64,000 bases of DNA from Rhodeus uyekii (GCA_037043235.1 JAWRVZ010000016.1:934501-998500), one strand, 5' to 3'. Positions 11,259 through 24,890 are shown, counted from the first letter of the stretch. Notes: generated by a model not told the origin, from the letters alone. Numbers and translations: made by a program.

Positions 11259-12389
11259 TTTTGAAACCATACAACTGCAACAAGAAAAAAAAAAAAATCT
11301 AGACGTCATAAAACATTTGAACATTCTGCAGAAAGTTATGACAACATCGCATTAACAAATCCTTCCTCGAAACTTCCCATACAGTAACAAACTAAATACA
11401 GGGCAATTTCACAATAAAATGGCAAAAACGGTTGCAAAAGAAAACGTTTTTCCTAATATAAAAGCATCAACTGGCCTGTCATGAGTGAACAGGGTCATCC
11501 GGTATTGTGTTTGTCACATGCAGTCTCCCTGCCCTTTCCCACACAAACTAGAAGGTTATAAACTCAACACGCAATATTAACTCACAGACACTGGATCCTC
11601 TGCTGATAAAATCTGACAAAACCTTCTCAGGAAACAAAATAATACCCTTAACTTTCAGTGACTATTAGCATGTCAGCCTTGTTTTAATATGTGCTATAAA
11701 TATATATTCAAGTCACTCATACAAATGACTAGAAGCTGACTAGAAGCTTTTAACAACACAACGAAAGAATAGCTTCTTTATTCAAAGCAGGGATGTGTGG
11801 TCAGCAAGATAAGATTTCCTCTTATCTAGTTTTTATTTTTCATGCTTAATACTTCAAGATTATTTCAGTTTTTTTAAATCTCTTTGCATGCTGTTCTCAG
11901 TTGATTTTAAAAATGCAAAAACACATTGTATGCAATAAGAAATGTGTCGGTAATCAGGTCAGGTGAATCGAACCAGCATAAATGTACATAAATAATTCAA
12001 AAGTTCCTGTAAAGTATTACATAAATCTGTTTCCAGGTTCCTGCATTCAACTGGAATACTGGTAGTCAACAGCAGCTATTCTTACTCAGAAAAACCATAA
12101 CAAAATACAAAAGGTGCATCTTCACTGACTTCAAGGTAAAGAAAGAGGAAATATCGCAGCACTGTTTTTGTCCGATGGGGTTTTAGGTTACTGAGTTGTC
12201 AAATACAAAACGTTTTATTCAGATGGGACATGTCCTACTTTACCTGGCTTGAGGAAGTTTGGCAGTGGCATGATGTTACATGCTTACAAAACTGGGACAG
12301 TGTTACAGTGCTCTCTATGGGGAAAGCTTACATAATCACAAATGTTCTTTTAGAACATCCAGACCACAATCAACAGACAAACTGCAGGA

Positions 12390-12900
12390 GACCGCTTTAA
12401 ACCACACTGAAAACCGGTTGAGTTTGAGTTTACTAAACTTATTGAGTAAACTTGTTCCTTCAATTCAATTGAGTAATGGTAAAAAAACAAAACTTGTATG
12501 TTCAAGTTTACCTAACTTACCGCTCACGTTGATTGTACTTAAATTAAGTTCACCAAACTTAATGCTTATATAATGTACTTAAACAATTAAGTTCCCTTAA
12601 CGTGGTGTTCATTTTAAGTGTACAGTACTTGCATATTTAAGTTAACTCAACATGAAAATTAAACTAAAATTATAATTTATAAATAATTTCTAAATTTCTT
12701 ATTTTTTACTGTAAGCTTTGTGCAAAAATACCAAACTAGTAAAAACAACAACATACTGAGATTATTGTCTTTCATTAATCATGACTTTGAGTTCATAACA
12801 CTTGAAATCTTAAGTTTATGTATTTTGTAGTTAAATAAGTTAAACTAAATTTTTGTGATTTGGGTTCAAAATTAAAATGTTTAGTCAAGATTACTTTAAT
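12390..12900. repeat. Diverged AAGTT(T/A)ACT-rich repeat block
   Basis: The motif AAGTTTAC or its relatives (AAACTTATTGAGTAAACTTG, CAAGTTTACCTAACTTA, TAAGTTAACTCAAC) recurs many times in both orientations over about 300-500 bases. It looks like a degraded fish interspersed repeat built of short near-palindromic units. The borders are approximate. Confidence 0.5.
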
Positions 12901-13929
12901 ACAATAGAACAGTTAATACAACATTAGGGTTTACAGCGCAGCCGACCTCAATTAGGCCACACAATCGGATTCAACGAACATGAGAAATAGAAGTTCAGCT
13001 TTTCCAATTATTGTTTACAGCATTAAACATATTTAGGAAAAATTGTCAGGTCATTTCCTCATTGCCATTAGACCCATGAAGTCAGAGAGGAAAATTCAGG
13101 CTAAATATAGTAACAGAAAACAAACAATTTGGCTGAGGTGTGCGAGTGTAAGAACGTGTGTATGGGTGGAACACTCATTGGTGACCTATTAGCCCTGAGG
13201 TCACCAACAGCTGCCACTAGACCGTTCATTCAGCAGATGGTATCAGCTGCTCCTGCTACCTGCTTGCTTAGTCACATGATCTCACGGTGATACCAGCACG
13301 CCTTGATCAACCGACCGTAGAAATGCAACTCATTCTCACTCAGCATGTATTCTGACTATTCAGCACATCCAGACTTGCATCAATTGAAGGCAGCAAAAGA
13401 ATAGTATTCAAAGTTTAGGTAAGTTAAGCCATCACTTGAATACCTTCATAAAAACTGCTGTTTGAGAAGGTCCAAAAATAATAAGGATGTGTCCCTTTTT
13501 ATGTGTCACTCATGATATGTGCCATAATTCATTACTCATGCATTAACACTGTATATGGCATTTTAAGCAATATCCTGAGCAACTTTGAACATTGCATGAT
13601 GATTCTGTTCCATAGATTTGATATTGCAATTATTTTCTGTATTGTTATGCTAATTACTCGTTAGCTAGTATTTATTTAAATATTGTATTTAAGTGCATGT
13701 ATTGCTAACTACTTTGCTTCATTTTAAATTTCCTTTTTTCTCTTGACTCTAGAATTTAAATGCACCTTAATTAAAAACATTTTTGTTGTAATTTTTGTGC
13801 TTTAATCTTGAATCTCGTGTTAAGCATTAAACTTATATCCTAGGAAGATTATAAAATTAAAATAATATTATTATTTAGTATGCAAACAGATTTAAGAAAG
13901 CAGTCCAACTGCAATTTAAAATACAAATA

Positions 13930-14644
13930 CAGTAATACCTCGGTTTACGATTTGGTGTACGAGCATGGAGGGTCAAATCGGTGTACGAGAAATATTTTCC
14001 CTCACCCACGCGCATTTTTGTGTGGAAAAAGTCCTAACCCTCAGCATAGTCAAGCGCATTTTTACTGGAAATATCCTAAACACAGCCTCTCATAACACAG
14101 TCACATGGTTCCAACCCCTTTATCACCCCTTAACTTGTTCATTCTCTCAGTGTCGTTCGGTTTGGCTGCATCATTCACCACAGTGATACTTTTATAAGTG
14201 ATTTACAGTGGCTCCCGTGCGTTCGTTCGCGGCATTCGCGGCTCCCATGTTCCACGAATTTCACTCTGGATTATCACTTTGTTTGTTTTCTGCACTATTA
14301 TAATAAATTCACTCATTTGCACTTGAATCCTTGCTTTCCCCGCTCCCCCCCTTCTCCCTTCTTTCGTCTCCTCCACACACGCTGCTCAAAGCTGAAGTGC
14401 ATTACAGTAAATTGTCAAGTATTTTCAGAGTTTAATTGTCAATTATTATTTAGTATTTATAAGAGATCTTAATGGTTATAATTTTAACTGCAATTAATAG
14501 GGTGAAACCAAAACATATTTATAATGGGCATTTATGGTCGTGTGAAACAAATCAATTGATTTTTAGTGCATTCTTATGGGGAAATTTGTTTTGGTGTACG
14601 AGCTCGCTCTTGGAACGAATTTATGAATTTGCGAATTTTTACTG
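13930..14644. mobile_element. Pogo/Tigger-like non-autonomous element, family A copy 1
   Basis: It begins CAGTAATACCTCGGTTTACG directly after TA, and ends ...TTTTTACTG directly before TA, a TA target duplication. Near the left end lies GGTGTACGAGCATGGAGGG and near the right end GGTGTACGAGCTCGCTCTTG, so the ends are extended imperfect inverted repeats. The second copy at about 44585-45485 is inverted relative to this one. CAG...TACCTCG termini with a TA duplication are typical of pogo/Tigger elements. No intact transposase frame is present. Confidence 0.75.
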
Positions 14645-16074
14645 TATTGCGATGTCATCAATATCTGTTCTTTGAATGCCAAAAATTTAATAAAATTGAC
14701 TTACATTTCATATTTAGAAAAAAAAGCAGATGAAAGCAGGTCAGAAATTATTTATTAAAAGTTTGGATGGCTTTTAGCTGAATGTTTTGCACACATTTAA
14801 GGCAGTGCTTCTCAACCAAAAGGCCCTTAGATGTCTTAAAGCTAGCGTGAAATTAAAATTTAGATTTTTTTTATATTTTATAAATGCAGTAAATGTGAAC
14901 TGTTCATCCATGTATTTTATATATTGACATTTTACCAAATGTGAGAGATTTACACATGCTAGGTTTCCTTTGAGAAACAAAAGACATGCTGAGAAGAGCG
15001 AGTAATGAGTTTAAGTAACAAATAAAGTGTGCAAATTGTCCATCTGGAGAACATCTGTGGCATCAGGGTTTTACTCTATGAAATGGTAATTTCATGATGA
15101 ATGATTGACAGGCTGAGAGATGTAGAGATAACTGGGCTAAAACCTTACAACCATCTCTCTTTCTCCAAGGTTTTGGAACAACTAAATGGAAACTGTATTA
15201 GGTAGGGCAGAGGTCACTTCCACAGAAGTGATCTGTTAACTATAACTGTTCTATAGAAACAGATGAGTGCATGCACAGCCAAATCTGTGATCTGTGGTCC
15301 GTTTCGAGAGCTGACAAACACAAGTATTGCCCAAAAGTTATTGCATGAAAAGAAAAAGTCAACATTTATCAAAAGTACACTGCAGAACTACTCACACACA
15401 GAAAAAATCCACAAAGAACAAAGAAATAAAAGTGTGCACATTTCTAATAAACATTCAATGCAGCAGAACTCAAAATGTCCAGAATGAAACTGTTGAAAGG
15501 GCATCACCTAAACAATGATATTATATTTAATAGTAATCCTCTCTTCATTTAAAATATGAATATACAGAGCAAAATTCTGACCAATAACATTATATATTTT
15601 TGTCTAAATACACTACCATTAAAAGTTTGACTCGGTAAGATGTTTTCATATTTTTCATGAATCATTTACTTGATGAAAAATACAGTAAATCATAATATTA
15701 TAACAGTTTATAATACTGTTATACTTGATCGTTGAGTAGAAAGATCTACTCGCATTTTAATGTTGCTTTTGAATTTGCGATTAAAAAGCGAAGGGAAAAA
15801 GAGGGGGAAAACTCCACCGGTATGAACTACTGGAGATTTGCCATGTCGATAATAAGTGACAGACTTGATACGAGACCATGCACTCTCATTCGTCGAGAGA
15901 CCACTCCAAATTTAAACGCGCATATTCTTAAAAAAATATCGCAGTCTAGAGCCCCTGAAATGTACTGTATGCGCATCATCATATTCAATAAAAGGAACCC
16001 TGCAAAATAATTGGCATTGAACCAGTTTGCTTTAGTATTTCACTACTATATTATGATTTGTAACCAACTGTGTA
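14645..16074. other. gng12 intron segment, nothing firm
   Basis: AT-rich sequence. I recognise no gene, RNA or intact element. Confidence 0.4.
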
Positions 16075-16075
16075 A

Positions 16076-16160
16076 AGTCAAGTCACCTTTATTTATATAG
16101 CGCTTTTTAAAACAGAGATGGTTTCAAAGCAGCTTTACAGTGGTCAATTATCAATTAATA
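16076..16160 (+). repeat. Fragment of fish repeat with AGCGCTTT motif
   Basis: The sequence AAGTCACCTTTATTTATATAG, then CGCTTT, and TTTCAAAGCAGCTTTACAGTG matches a very common cyprinid interspersed repeat. Related tails (TGTAAAGCTGCTTT, AAATAAATTTGA-type) occur near 46290 and 31960. Confidence 0.55.
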
Positions 16161-16899
16161 ATAAATAAAGCACAAAGGTGATGATGTCATGCAGTTGCAT
16201 CAAGCAATATGAATGGCCGAGTCAGAAATAGCCACTGTGCAGCGACTCCCAACAAATGGGAATATGTGAACAAGTCCTCAAAAAAGAGCCAATCCACAGT
16301 GAACAAAACAGGGCCGGGCTACAATAATGGGCCATTATCAGGCAACGCCTGGGGCCTAAACAAACACTAGCTCTTGGAGATAATGTCTCCTGTACGTCAG
16401 CATGCGTGCGGACCTGATGTCCAGGAGTTATCTGTCGAGGTTTCACCCCTTGGAAAACAAATTGCGAACTGGTGGCAGAGGTAGTTTCCAAAGTCAAGCA
16501 ACCCAGGAAAATTCTGGGGGTAGGAACAGTTGGAAAGCAAAAGAATCATAATTTTGTTCTTTTTTGTGGTTTAAGAGGGATTTCACAGAGAGAGACAGAG
16601 AGACAGAGAGAGAGAGAGAAATGCAGCTGTGAACGAGAGGTTGCGTGTACATTTATGGGCATGATGCCAGATACGCTGGTGAAACAGAGGTGCAATAAAA
16701 CTCCCGTCCATTGTGTTCTCTGCCTGCCACCCCTGCTAAATGCCCCCATTCATCTCAGCAGCTGAGAAATGCACAACTATTCAACTTCGAACAACAAACT
16801 CACGCCAACAGAGCTCTGCGTTTAGACTACAGACCTAAAACAAAGCAGTCTTTATGAAGCCCAGGGCACTGGCAGCTCCACTGTGTATGAATACATCAG

Positions 16900-16902
<3 letters not shown>

Positions 16903-16954
<52 letters not shown>
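16903..16954. repeat. (TA)n microsatellite
   Basis: About 26 uninterrupted TA units. Confidence 0.95.
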
Positions 16955-16956
<2 letters not shown>

Positions 16957-17185
16957 CTATCTGAGGCCAAAGGTCGGCGCTTGGCTCCTCCCAGTTAATA
17001 TGCTGGATGGCTCAATAACAGGGAAAACACTGTAATGTCACACAGCAGTAGCTGGTTTGGGCTTTTACAGGGAGGGTCTTTGTGCCGAGGGGCTACACTA
17101 TGGGAAGATTGAGACAAGAAAACAAGAAAAAATGTAGGATAGAAAGAGGAACTATGGAAAAGAAATTATTTTTAAAAAGATCATG

Positions 17186-17230
17186 TTAAAGGGATAGTTC
17201 ACCCAAAAATGTTCATTTGCTAAACATCAT
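17186..17230 (+). repeat. Terminal fragment of a TTAAAGGGATAGTTCACCC repeat
   Basis: This is a diagnostic terminal sequence of a widespread fish miniature element. Matching inverted ends or inner parts occur at 8287-8360, 35590-35720, 42455-42610 and 61680-61802. Only one end is seen here. Confidence 0.6.
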
Positions 17231-17756
17231 GTCACAGGGAGACTGTGACTGTAACTATTTTATAAAGAGACTCTTACAGGTATGGGACTTAAATCGTATA
17301 AACCCCGGTCATTGTTAAGTGCTACCATTTTGAAGGGCTTAATTCCCGCCAATTGAAGGCTTAATTAATTTGTTCTCAGGAATGAGGGGGACCTTCTTGG
17401 TGACCTGTTTGACTCTTAATAAATTGATAAATGTTAATTATTGTAATTTGTTTTTGTTTCAAGTGTTTAGATATTTTGTATTGTTATGATGACTTGTTTA
17501 TTGGTTATTAGGTGAATGTCTGTCTTGAGTTTTATATTTATTTTTTGTTGCTTTGTTCTAAATGGTTTAGTCCAAGGGGGAGGGGCTTGGCCTCTTTAAG
17601 ATTGCCTCTCAGAGCTGTGAGAGGGAGAAAGGGTGAGCGTGACCGTTTTAGTTTGGGTCAATTTATTGGCATATCCAAACATTTGTTTGCTTATTCCTTT
17701 GTTTGGAACAGTGTAATAGCATTGATACATGTTGCAACTAGATATTTATATTTTAG

Positions 17757-17880
17757 GTAGTTACCAAGTGTTGCTTTTCAGTTGCTATACAAGGTGATTT
17801 TTAGTTGCTATGCAGTTGCAAGGGTGTTTCTAGGTGGTTGCCAGGGTGTTTTACACAACAGCAAAGTAGTTGCTTGCCCA
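17757..17880 (+). repeat. GTTGCTA-rich fish repeat fragment
   Basis: Variants of GTTGCTATGCAGTTGC and TAGGTGGTTGCCAGGGTGTT are tandemly arranged over about 120 bases. The motif set is common in cyprinid intergenic DNA. Confidence 0.55.
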
Positions 17881-19573
17881 CTTCCATGTCTTTATGATAT
17901 TCTGGTGCCAAGACGAGACTTCAGTCCAGAGCTCCAGACTACAAACAAAAATGACTAGAGAGTCAATGGCTCCTAAAAAGAAACATTTAGAAGCCAAATG
18001 AATTGGGTGAACCAATTATTATTATCCAGTTCACAAGAGTAATTTGTTTGCAATTCCGACATCTGAGCCTGTGCATTTTTGAATGGCTCATTCAGGAAAA
18101 CAAGATGCACACTAAATATCTTCCACAGGAGGATATCGAACGCACACAAAGCTCTCAACTTCCACCAATCAAATAAACAAATTGGTTTAAATTACTGTTG
18201 AATTAGAGATCATTTTAATCCGAGTCCTGCTCTCATTTCTCCTTCATTGGAGGCATATAAGATTTTTTGCCCAAAAATTTTAACCAGGGTTAGAAAGGTA
18301 AATCATATGAAGCAATATTTTGTTGGTTACAAGCCAAAGTTTCAAATTTCAGGTTGGGAGTTTGTTCCAATGTAACAGCAATGACTCTACAGACATCTGA
18401 ACGGCATAGCTTACAGGAAAAGGTTGTGTGTGAAATGTCAAATATTTCCATAAAACATGAACAAGAAAACATAGGGAATGAAAAGGAAAATCAATGTAGT
18501 TTTCATGACAGGACAGAGTAGAAACACATGAAACAAGCTAACACTTGAAATGAAAAATAAATAGAGACAGACATGCAAGATTTGTTTTGCATGTATTTGC
18601 ATAAACCATTCATATTCACAAACATACAAATGAACCTGTAACACTAACATTCACTTTTGTACAGCAAAGTGACAATACGAAGAAAGAAAAAAATTTCTGA
18701 TAATAATAATAATAATAATTCTGATAAAAGAGACAATGCATGCTTTGGTTATAATGAAATCCTGTTGAGTAAGCCTCCCTTCACAGTAAGGAAGGAATTC
18801 CACTCATGAACACCTCCAGAGTTTCTGCATGTCACATGAATGGATGTGTCACCATGGGATCAAAGGTCCTTTCCATGAACTCACCAGCACATGATGACAC
18901 ACATATGACATACTGGTCACCTAATGGAATTAAGCCTACAGGAGACTGACAGGTTTGACCAGTGGGGAAAACACACCGCTACATAAGGTGTTCTGGTTGA
19001 CTGTTTAAAGGTGAACCGGTTTAACAAGTCGAAAGGGTGTCTTTAGGATTTTCTGACCTCTAAATGACCAAAACTCCAGTCCGTCCTTCAGTGCAAGTTT
19101 AAGAGTCCAAACTCTTAGCATTACTACATCTATCCTCAACATGTTTTGATCTAGTTAAGTTTTAATATTTATTGTTAGGGGTTTGTGTTGGAAGCCCATT
19201 TCTAACTTGGAGTTAGAAATGAAAAAAGTAATTGTAAGATAAACTCAAATTGTGAAAAATAAACACTTTCATTTATTAGAAACAACATCACAATTGTGAG
19301 ATACAAAGTCGCAATTAGTAGAAAAAAGTCACTTAGGTGAGTGAGGTGGAAAATGTTTGCATGGTTTGTGTAGTTCCTTAAGCCTAAAGGTGCTGTAATT
19401 AGTTGTTTTTTTTGCAACTAAACCCGATGTGAAAAACGGATGGGGAAATCTTTTGTCTTACAGCAAACTTCCCGATCTCAAGGATTCCAAATGAAATGAC
19501 TGAATTTCACCCAACTAAAATTCACTGAACACTGGTAAATGTGACCCCTCTATAAGCATGAGCAATATGTATA

Positions 19574-20286
19574 CAGTAATCCCACGCCACTTCGCGGTTC
19601 AAGTTTCGCAGCCTCAGTGCGTCACTGATTTTTTTTTATTTCATCGGGAGAAAATTTGTTTTAAAAATACCGCCATATCGGCAGCCGTATTGCGGAAAGC
19701 AGCGTTGCTTCATCGTGATGCAAGAGAAACTGTTTCCCAGGATGCCAGACAAAAAGAGAAACTCTCTCAGAGGCTTTGTACACAACTACGGCACTCAGAC
19801 AAGACACGTGATTGGTTCTCAGCGCGAGATCGACCAATGAGAGCACGAGTGGAGAGGGAGCCTCTTCGCCTCTCTCAGAAGCAAATGTTGATGTTCCAGC
19901 ACTGATATCTGATGATGAGGCGCTTCCCGAACTGATTTAAAGGCCTCATTAGAACAGTGCAGTAACACCATCATCATCATCTTCATCATTCATGGAACCG
20001 CACAGGTCTGTCATCGCCGTCTTTACTGGAGTCTCAAGATACTACTGTCATTGATGAGTCTAGAGCACCATAATACGTATCATATGAGAGAGAGTAAATG
20101 TATAATATTAAGGGTTTATAATTAAATAGATTTAATTAAAATGTATTTAAAGTATAAATATATATATTTTAAACATTCTGGTACCTACACACAGAAATTC
20201 CTAGGGGGGCCAATAATACTTCACGGATTTTCACCTATCGCGGGGGGTTCCGGTCCACATTAACGGAGATGAACGAGGGATCACTG
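19574..20286. mobile_element. Pogo/Tigger-like element, family B copy 1
   Basis: It begins CAGTAATCCCACGCCACTTC after TA and ends ATGAACGAGGGATCACTG before TA. The reverse complement of the end begins CAGTGATCCCTCG, so the termini are imperfect inverted repeats with a TA duplication. The internal region is shared with 40723-41283. This copy holds roughly 150 extra bases between 19620 and 19810. No intact transposase. Confidence 0.8.
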
Positions 20287-23210
20287 TAGTGACGTTTGGT
20301 TCTTTAACCACAGGTATAGCAGTATATTGTAAAACCGTGATCTTCCAGAAGGACCACACTAGCTGGTGAAAATGCAATTGCAAAAATGGTAAATTTTTCA
20401 CTATTACAAACCTCATGAAAGAAAAAATTTGTGACTGGCTGAAAAGACCCGAGGCACAGAACACCATAATAGAGCAGCTCATGTCTCTCAGAATCAGAAT
20501 TGTGTGACATATAAATGAGTTATTTTGAACCAGAGCATGATGACACAAAGGTGCACTTGACCTGACCGGCAAAACAAAGTACACTTTATTAAGGTAATGT
20601 CACAGTTTTGGGCTTTGTTTATTTAGAATTTAGCAAATAATTTGATCCCAATATTATTTATACATGCAACCTTCTGATCTGGAGTACAAGGTCCATACAA
20701 TTTTACGCCTGATATGAGTAAGGAAAGAAACTGGCATTTAGTTCCAGGTAAGCAGAGTTAGTCAAGGACAAATTCACATGGAGCATGTGACTGGAGGAGA
20801 AGAAAACACGGAAAGAGCCTTCAGAAGAAGGAAACTTTACATAGTGAAGTGAAAAAGAAAGTGTTTCTATTGGCAAAATAAACAGGGTGGAATGTAGTAC
20901 CCAACATTTCCAACAAGGGGCATGACAAAAAAACAAAAAAAGTTGTTTTATTCACTGAAAATAAAAAAGTTGGTAAGGGTTGTTAATTCATGAATCAGAC
21001 ACTGCTTATGTATTAGTATCGTTTGTGAATGCAGCCTGCGAGTAGAATTCAATAGAAAGAGATTACTTTTCATTCCACACAACACAACACACGGTCAAGC
21101 AGGACATATTTGATATTTAATAAGCAGTTAGAAGTTTAATAACCTTTAGATGTGAGAATGTCTGTAAAAATTTAAGAACCCAGGAATTTCCCAGGAAGAA
21201 ACTGACGTTCTTGACAATAATGGGTTTGTTTTCCTTGTCGCCTTTGTTCCTAGTTAACAAACGTCTAACCTCAAGCAGTATCACAAAGCAGGAAGGGTAA
21301 GTGAGATGGTTGTCCAAGCATAGAGGGCACTTGTATAGCTTCATGCCACCTGCACACTCCATTCTCCTCAAAGAAGAAGAGTGGGACAAAACACTTTAAG
21401 GCCCTACGGTCACCCCGAGTGTGAGCTTTCTCCCACACAGACCTGCTCACAAAACTCCCTTTACAAATCTCCCAACAGGCCAACCTCACGTCTCTGAGAA
21501 AGATTCCCAAACCTCTCATAATCCCTACATTGTTCCCCCTGATAGTGAACTTCCTCTTGGACTGGCACAGAATTTATTTTCCTCGTCACAGCCACCTGAG
21601 TCAGCTCACTACAATGGGCACTTTCTCAGTTTACAGCATTAAACACCTGGCTAGATTAATGACTTCCATTCATTAGTTGCTCCATGGGAGCCACTTCCTT
21701 AAGTCATGACCATCTCTACCCTTGGGAAATCACCTTCCCAGCAGGAACAATTTTGCTAGATGTCTGTGCAGAAGTGGAAGTTATAGCCAAACAAGAAGAG
21801 GTAGCGGCAGGTTTGATTCCCGGAGGAAACACAGGCTGGCAAAAAGTTACCCTTTAATCCACTTTGTATCAGATAAAATTATCTGGAAAATGCATAAATT
21901 TAAACAGGATTTAACCAGAATCATTAAGTTCTTTATGATTCCCATCCTTAGACAGGTTAAGCTTTCCTTAACTTTAGCACCCTACCAACAATTGGGAAAT
22001 CTATTATGCACATAAAACAGTTGTAAACTGCTGTAAATTCCTCAGATGTAATAAACGCAGTGACAACATTTTTATGCTACTATATAAAGATAAACCTTCA
22101 CTACCAAATAAAGCAGCACCTGAAAAAGAGTAAGACCAGGCCATAGAGTAACCAAACCTGGTTGATATCTCTGACACATCTGTTATAAGGTCTCCATTTA
22201 TGGTAAAACGATGTGCTTTTGCATTGATTTGTGACTTTAGACTAGTGTCTAACAGTTGAGCAAATATGATACCTTAGAGTTACTCGGTATTAATCACACT
22301 TAATGTTGGTGTCCGACAGCAAGGAAAAGTAAACTTTGACCAACTGGTCTTGGTCATGTTAAAAGGGGACTTATCATTCTGACCATCTGTCAGTGTTAAT
22401 GAGTGTTTATAATGTCTAGCCATGGGTCTGACCCCTACTCAACTCCACAATGGAGAACTGTGTCAAAAGGCACATTTTTTGCCGCCTTTCAATTTGTGGA
22501 TTTCAAGAGTGAAAAAAATCAATGTGATCCGCTTACGCCACCTTTTGGCAACAAAGGGTAGCGAGGCGTTGTAGCTGTCAAAACGAAAATCTTTGAGGCT
22601 ACAAGCCAGCATTTGAAGGCAGATATACATTATCATCAGACGGCATCCTAGTATGTTGAGTTAAGCACAGCTACAGTGTTCACATAAACCTTTAGTTTGA
22701 AAAGTACAAATATTGCAATAATCCATTTAGAGAAAAACAAACGTTCATAATAAATTACAAACATAACACTGATAAAATTGTATTAATAATAATTAACTAC
22801 TGTAATTATAATACCATTATTAGTATAAAGCTGCTCCTACTAATAATAATACTTGAAGTCTTTACTTGAAATCTCATGTCGCACAAAAACACCATCAAGA
22901 TGGAATAAAACGTGCATTGCTCAAAATCACTGAGAGAACTTCAAATGAGAAAATACTGCTGCTTTATTATAAAGAGATATTTCATGTAGATACAGATATT
23001 TTTATTAGTTCCTTATTTCCTAGACCGATTCAGATATGGATGGTATTTGAGATGCCAAACAGTGATGATTTTGACAAGGACGGCACAAAAAATCCATTCA
23101 CCAAACTGGGATGAGGTGAATGATTGGCAGACATCCAAATTCATAGATTCACAGACATAGACTCCACAAATTCTCAAAGACCTAAAGCCCATCAGTGGAC
23201 TGTACATTAT
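20287..23210. other. gng12 intron segment, no gene seen
   Basis: I see no coding exon, RNA gene or complete transposon. Short open frames on both strands overlap one another and lack domain features. About 21.4-21.6 kb is relatively C-rich. Confidence 0.45.
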
Positions 23211-24052
23211 ATACACTCACCAGACACTTGATTAGGTACACCTTGTTAGTAAAAGGTTGGGGCTCCTTTTTCCTTCAGAACAACCTTAATTCTTCATGGC
23301 ATAGATTCAACAAGGTGCTGGAAACATTCCACAGAGCTTTTAGCCAAGACTGAAGTGACAGCATCACACAGTTGGTCCAGATTTGTCTGCTACACATCCA
23401 TGATGAGAACCTCACCACCACCAGCCGTTGATACAAGGCAAGATTGATTAATGCTTTCATGTCGTTTACTCCAAATTCTGACCCTACCATCTGAATGTCG
23501 CAGCAGAAATCGAAACTCATTCACCCAGGAAAACGCTAAATGTAGCATCAGTTTCCTGTTCTTAGTTCACAGGACTGGCACCAGTGTGTCTTTTGCTGCT
23601 GTAGCCCATTGTGTCGTGTGTTTAGAGATGCTCTTCTGGATACTTTGGTTGTAACAAGTGGTTAGTTGAATTACTGTTGCTTTTCTCTCAGCTCAAGCCA
23701 GTCTGGCCGTTGTCTTCTGACCTCTGGCATCAACAAGGCATTTCTGCCCACAGAACAGCTGCTCACAGGATTTTTTTTCTTTTTTTCAGAACATTCTCTG
23801 TAAACCCTAAGGATAGTTGTGTGTGAAAATCCCAGAAGATCAGCAGTTTCTGAAATACTCAGACTAGCCTGTCTGGCACTAACAACCATTCAGTGTTCAA
23901 GACACTTAAATCACCTTTCTTCCCCATTCTGATGCTCAGTTTGAACTTCAGCAGGTCATCTTGACCATGTCTACCAAGCGATTGCCTGATTACATACTTG
24001 TGTTAACGAGCAAATGAACAGATGAACCCAATAAAGTGGCTGCTGAGTGTAT
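23211..24052 (-). mobile_element. Tc1-like transposon with central deletion
   Basis: The ends read ATACACTCACCAGACACTTG and TGGCTGCTGAGTGTAT, matching a well-known fish Tc1-like family. On the minus strand the transposase N-terminus starts at 23889 (MVVSARQASLSISETADLLG), a helix-turn-helix. It runs to about 23671 before frame damage. C-terminal sequence (reverse of GAATGTTTCCAGCACCTTG) lies at 23320. The catalytic centre, including the middle Asp and DNAP region, is deleted near 23404, so the copy cannot be autonomous. Confidence 0.85.
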
Positions 24053-24469
24053 AGCCCTACTGTAGTGACATGTATTAGAATCTAACCATTGAGGTCAAAG
24101 AAAGCCAAACGACTGACAAAAATGACATAAGATCTTGTAATGCTATTATTGCATAACTTTAATCTTCCAAAGTACAGTCTTTTGATTTAGTGTGCAGTTC
24201 TGAAGTCATGTGGCAGTGCTTTGTATTTGTTACTAATGGCATCAGAGGATGAAAGTGACTGCATGAGCCTGATCTTGGCAAAGACAATTCTCTGGGAAAT
24301 AGCAGGAGTGAGAAAGCGGGGTGTGACGAGTTGACAAATCCACATCATCTAGGAAGGCCACAACCGCCCATTCTAAACGCACCAAATTAAACATAATATA
24401 ATCTGATCGTAGTATTATATAGCCAGTCTAACCATGTTCCAGTATTATTTTAGTTTAATTTACATATTA

Positions 24470-24888
24470 CAGTGGAAACCGGTTATGTCGACGGCCTCGG
24501 GAGTTGCAAAAAAGCGTCGAGATAACCGATGAGATAAACGAAAGCCAATATGGCGATTTGTTTGGTGAAGCGATCGCAAGTTCGCAAGTTCTTCTGCGGC
24601 TGCGCGGCACTGCGCCGCAAGAATGAATGAAGTGTCATTGGAGTGAGCGACTATACAGATCGTGATGCAGACGTGAACTCAGCACTATCATTAGTAACAG
24701 GGATCGAGATTACCGATGAAAAGTGGAAAATTTGTCCCTCTTTTGTGCTCGAGATATTAGAAGAAAAGAATCGGCATAACCAATAAGAAAATGCTTAGAC
24801 AATGAGGGAGTTTGGCGGTTCCACTTCAAAAACGTCGACATAGTAGGGTTGGCGAGTTAACCGAGCTCGAAATAAGTGGGTTCCAATG
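24470..24888. mobile_element. Pogo/Tigger-like element, family C copy 1
   Basis: It starts CAGTGGAAACCGGTTATGTC after TA (24468-24469) and ends AAGTGGGTTCCAATG before TA (24889-24890). The termini are inverted repeats of about 22 bases with a few mismatches. It is 419 bp with no coding frame. A longer, inverted relative lies at 52788-53680. Confidence 0.85.
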
Positions 24889-24890
24889 TA

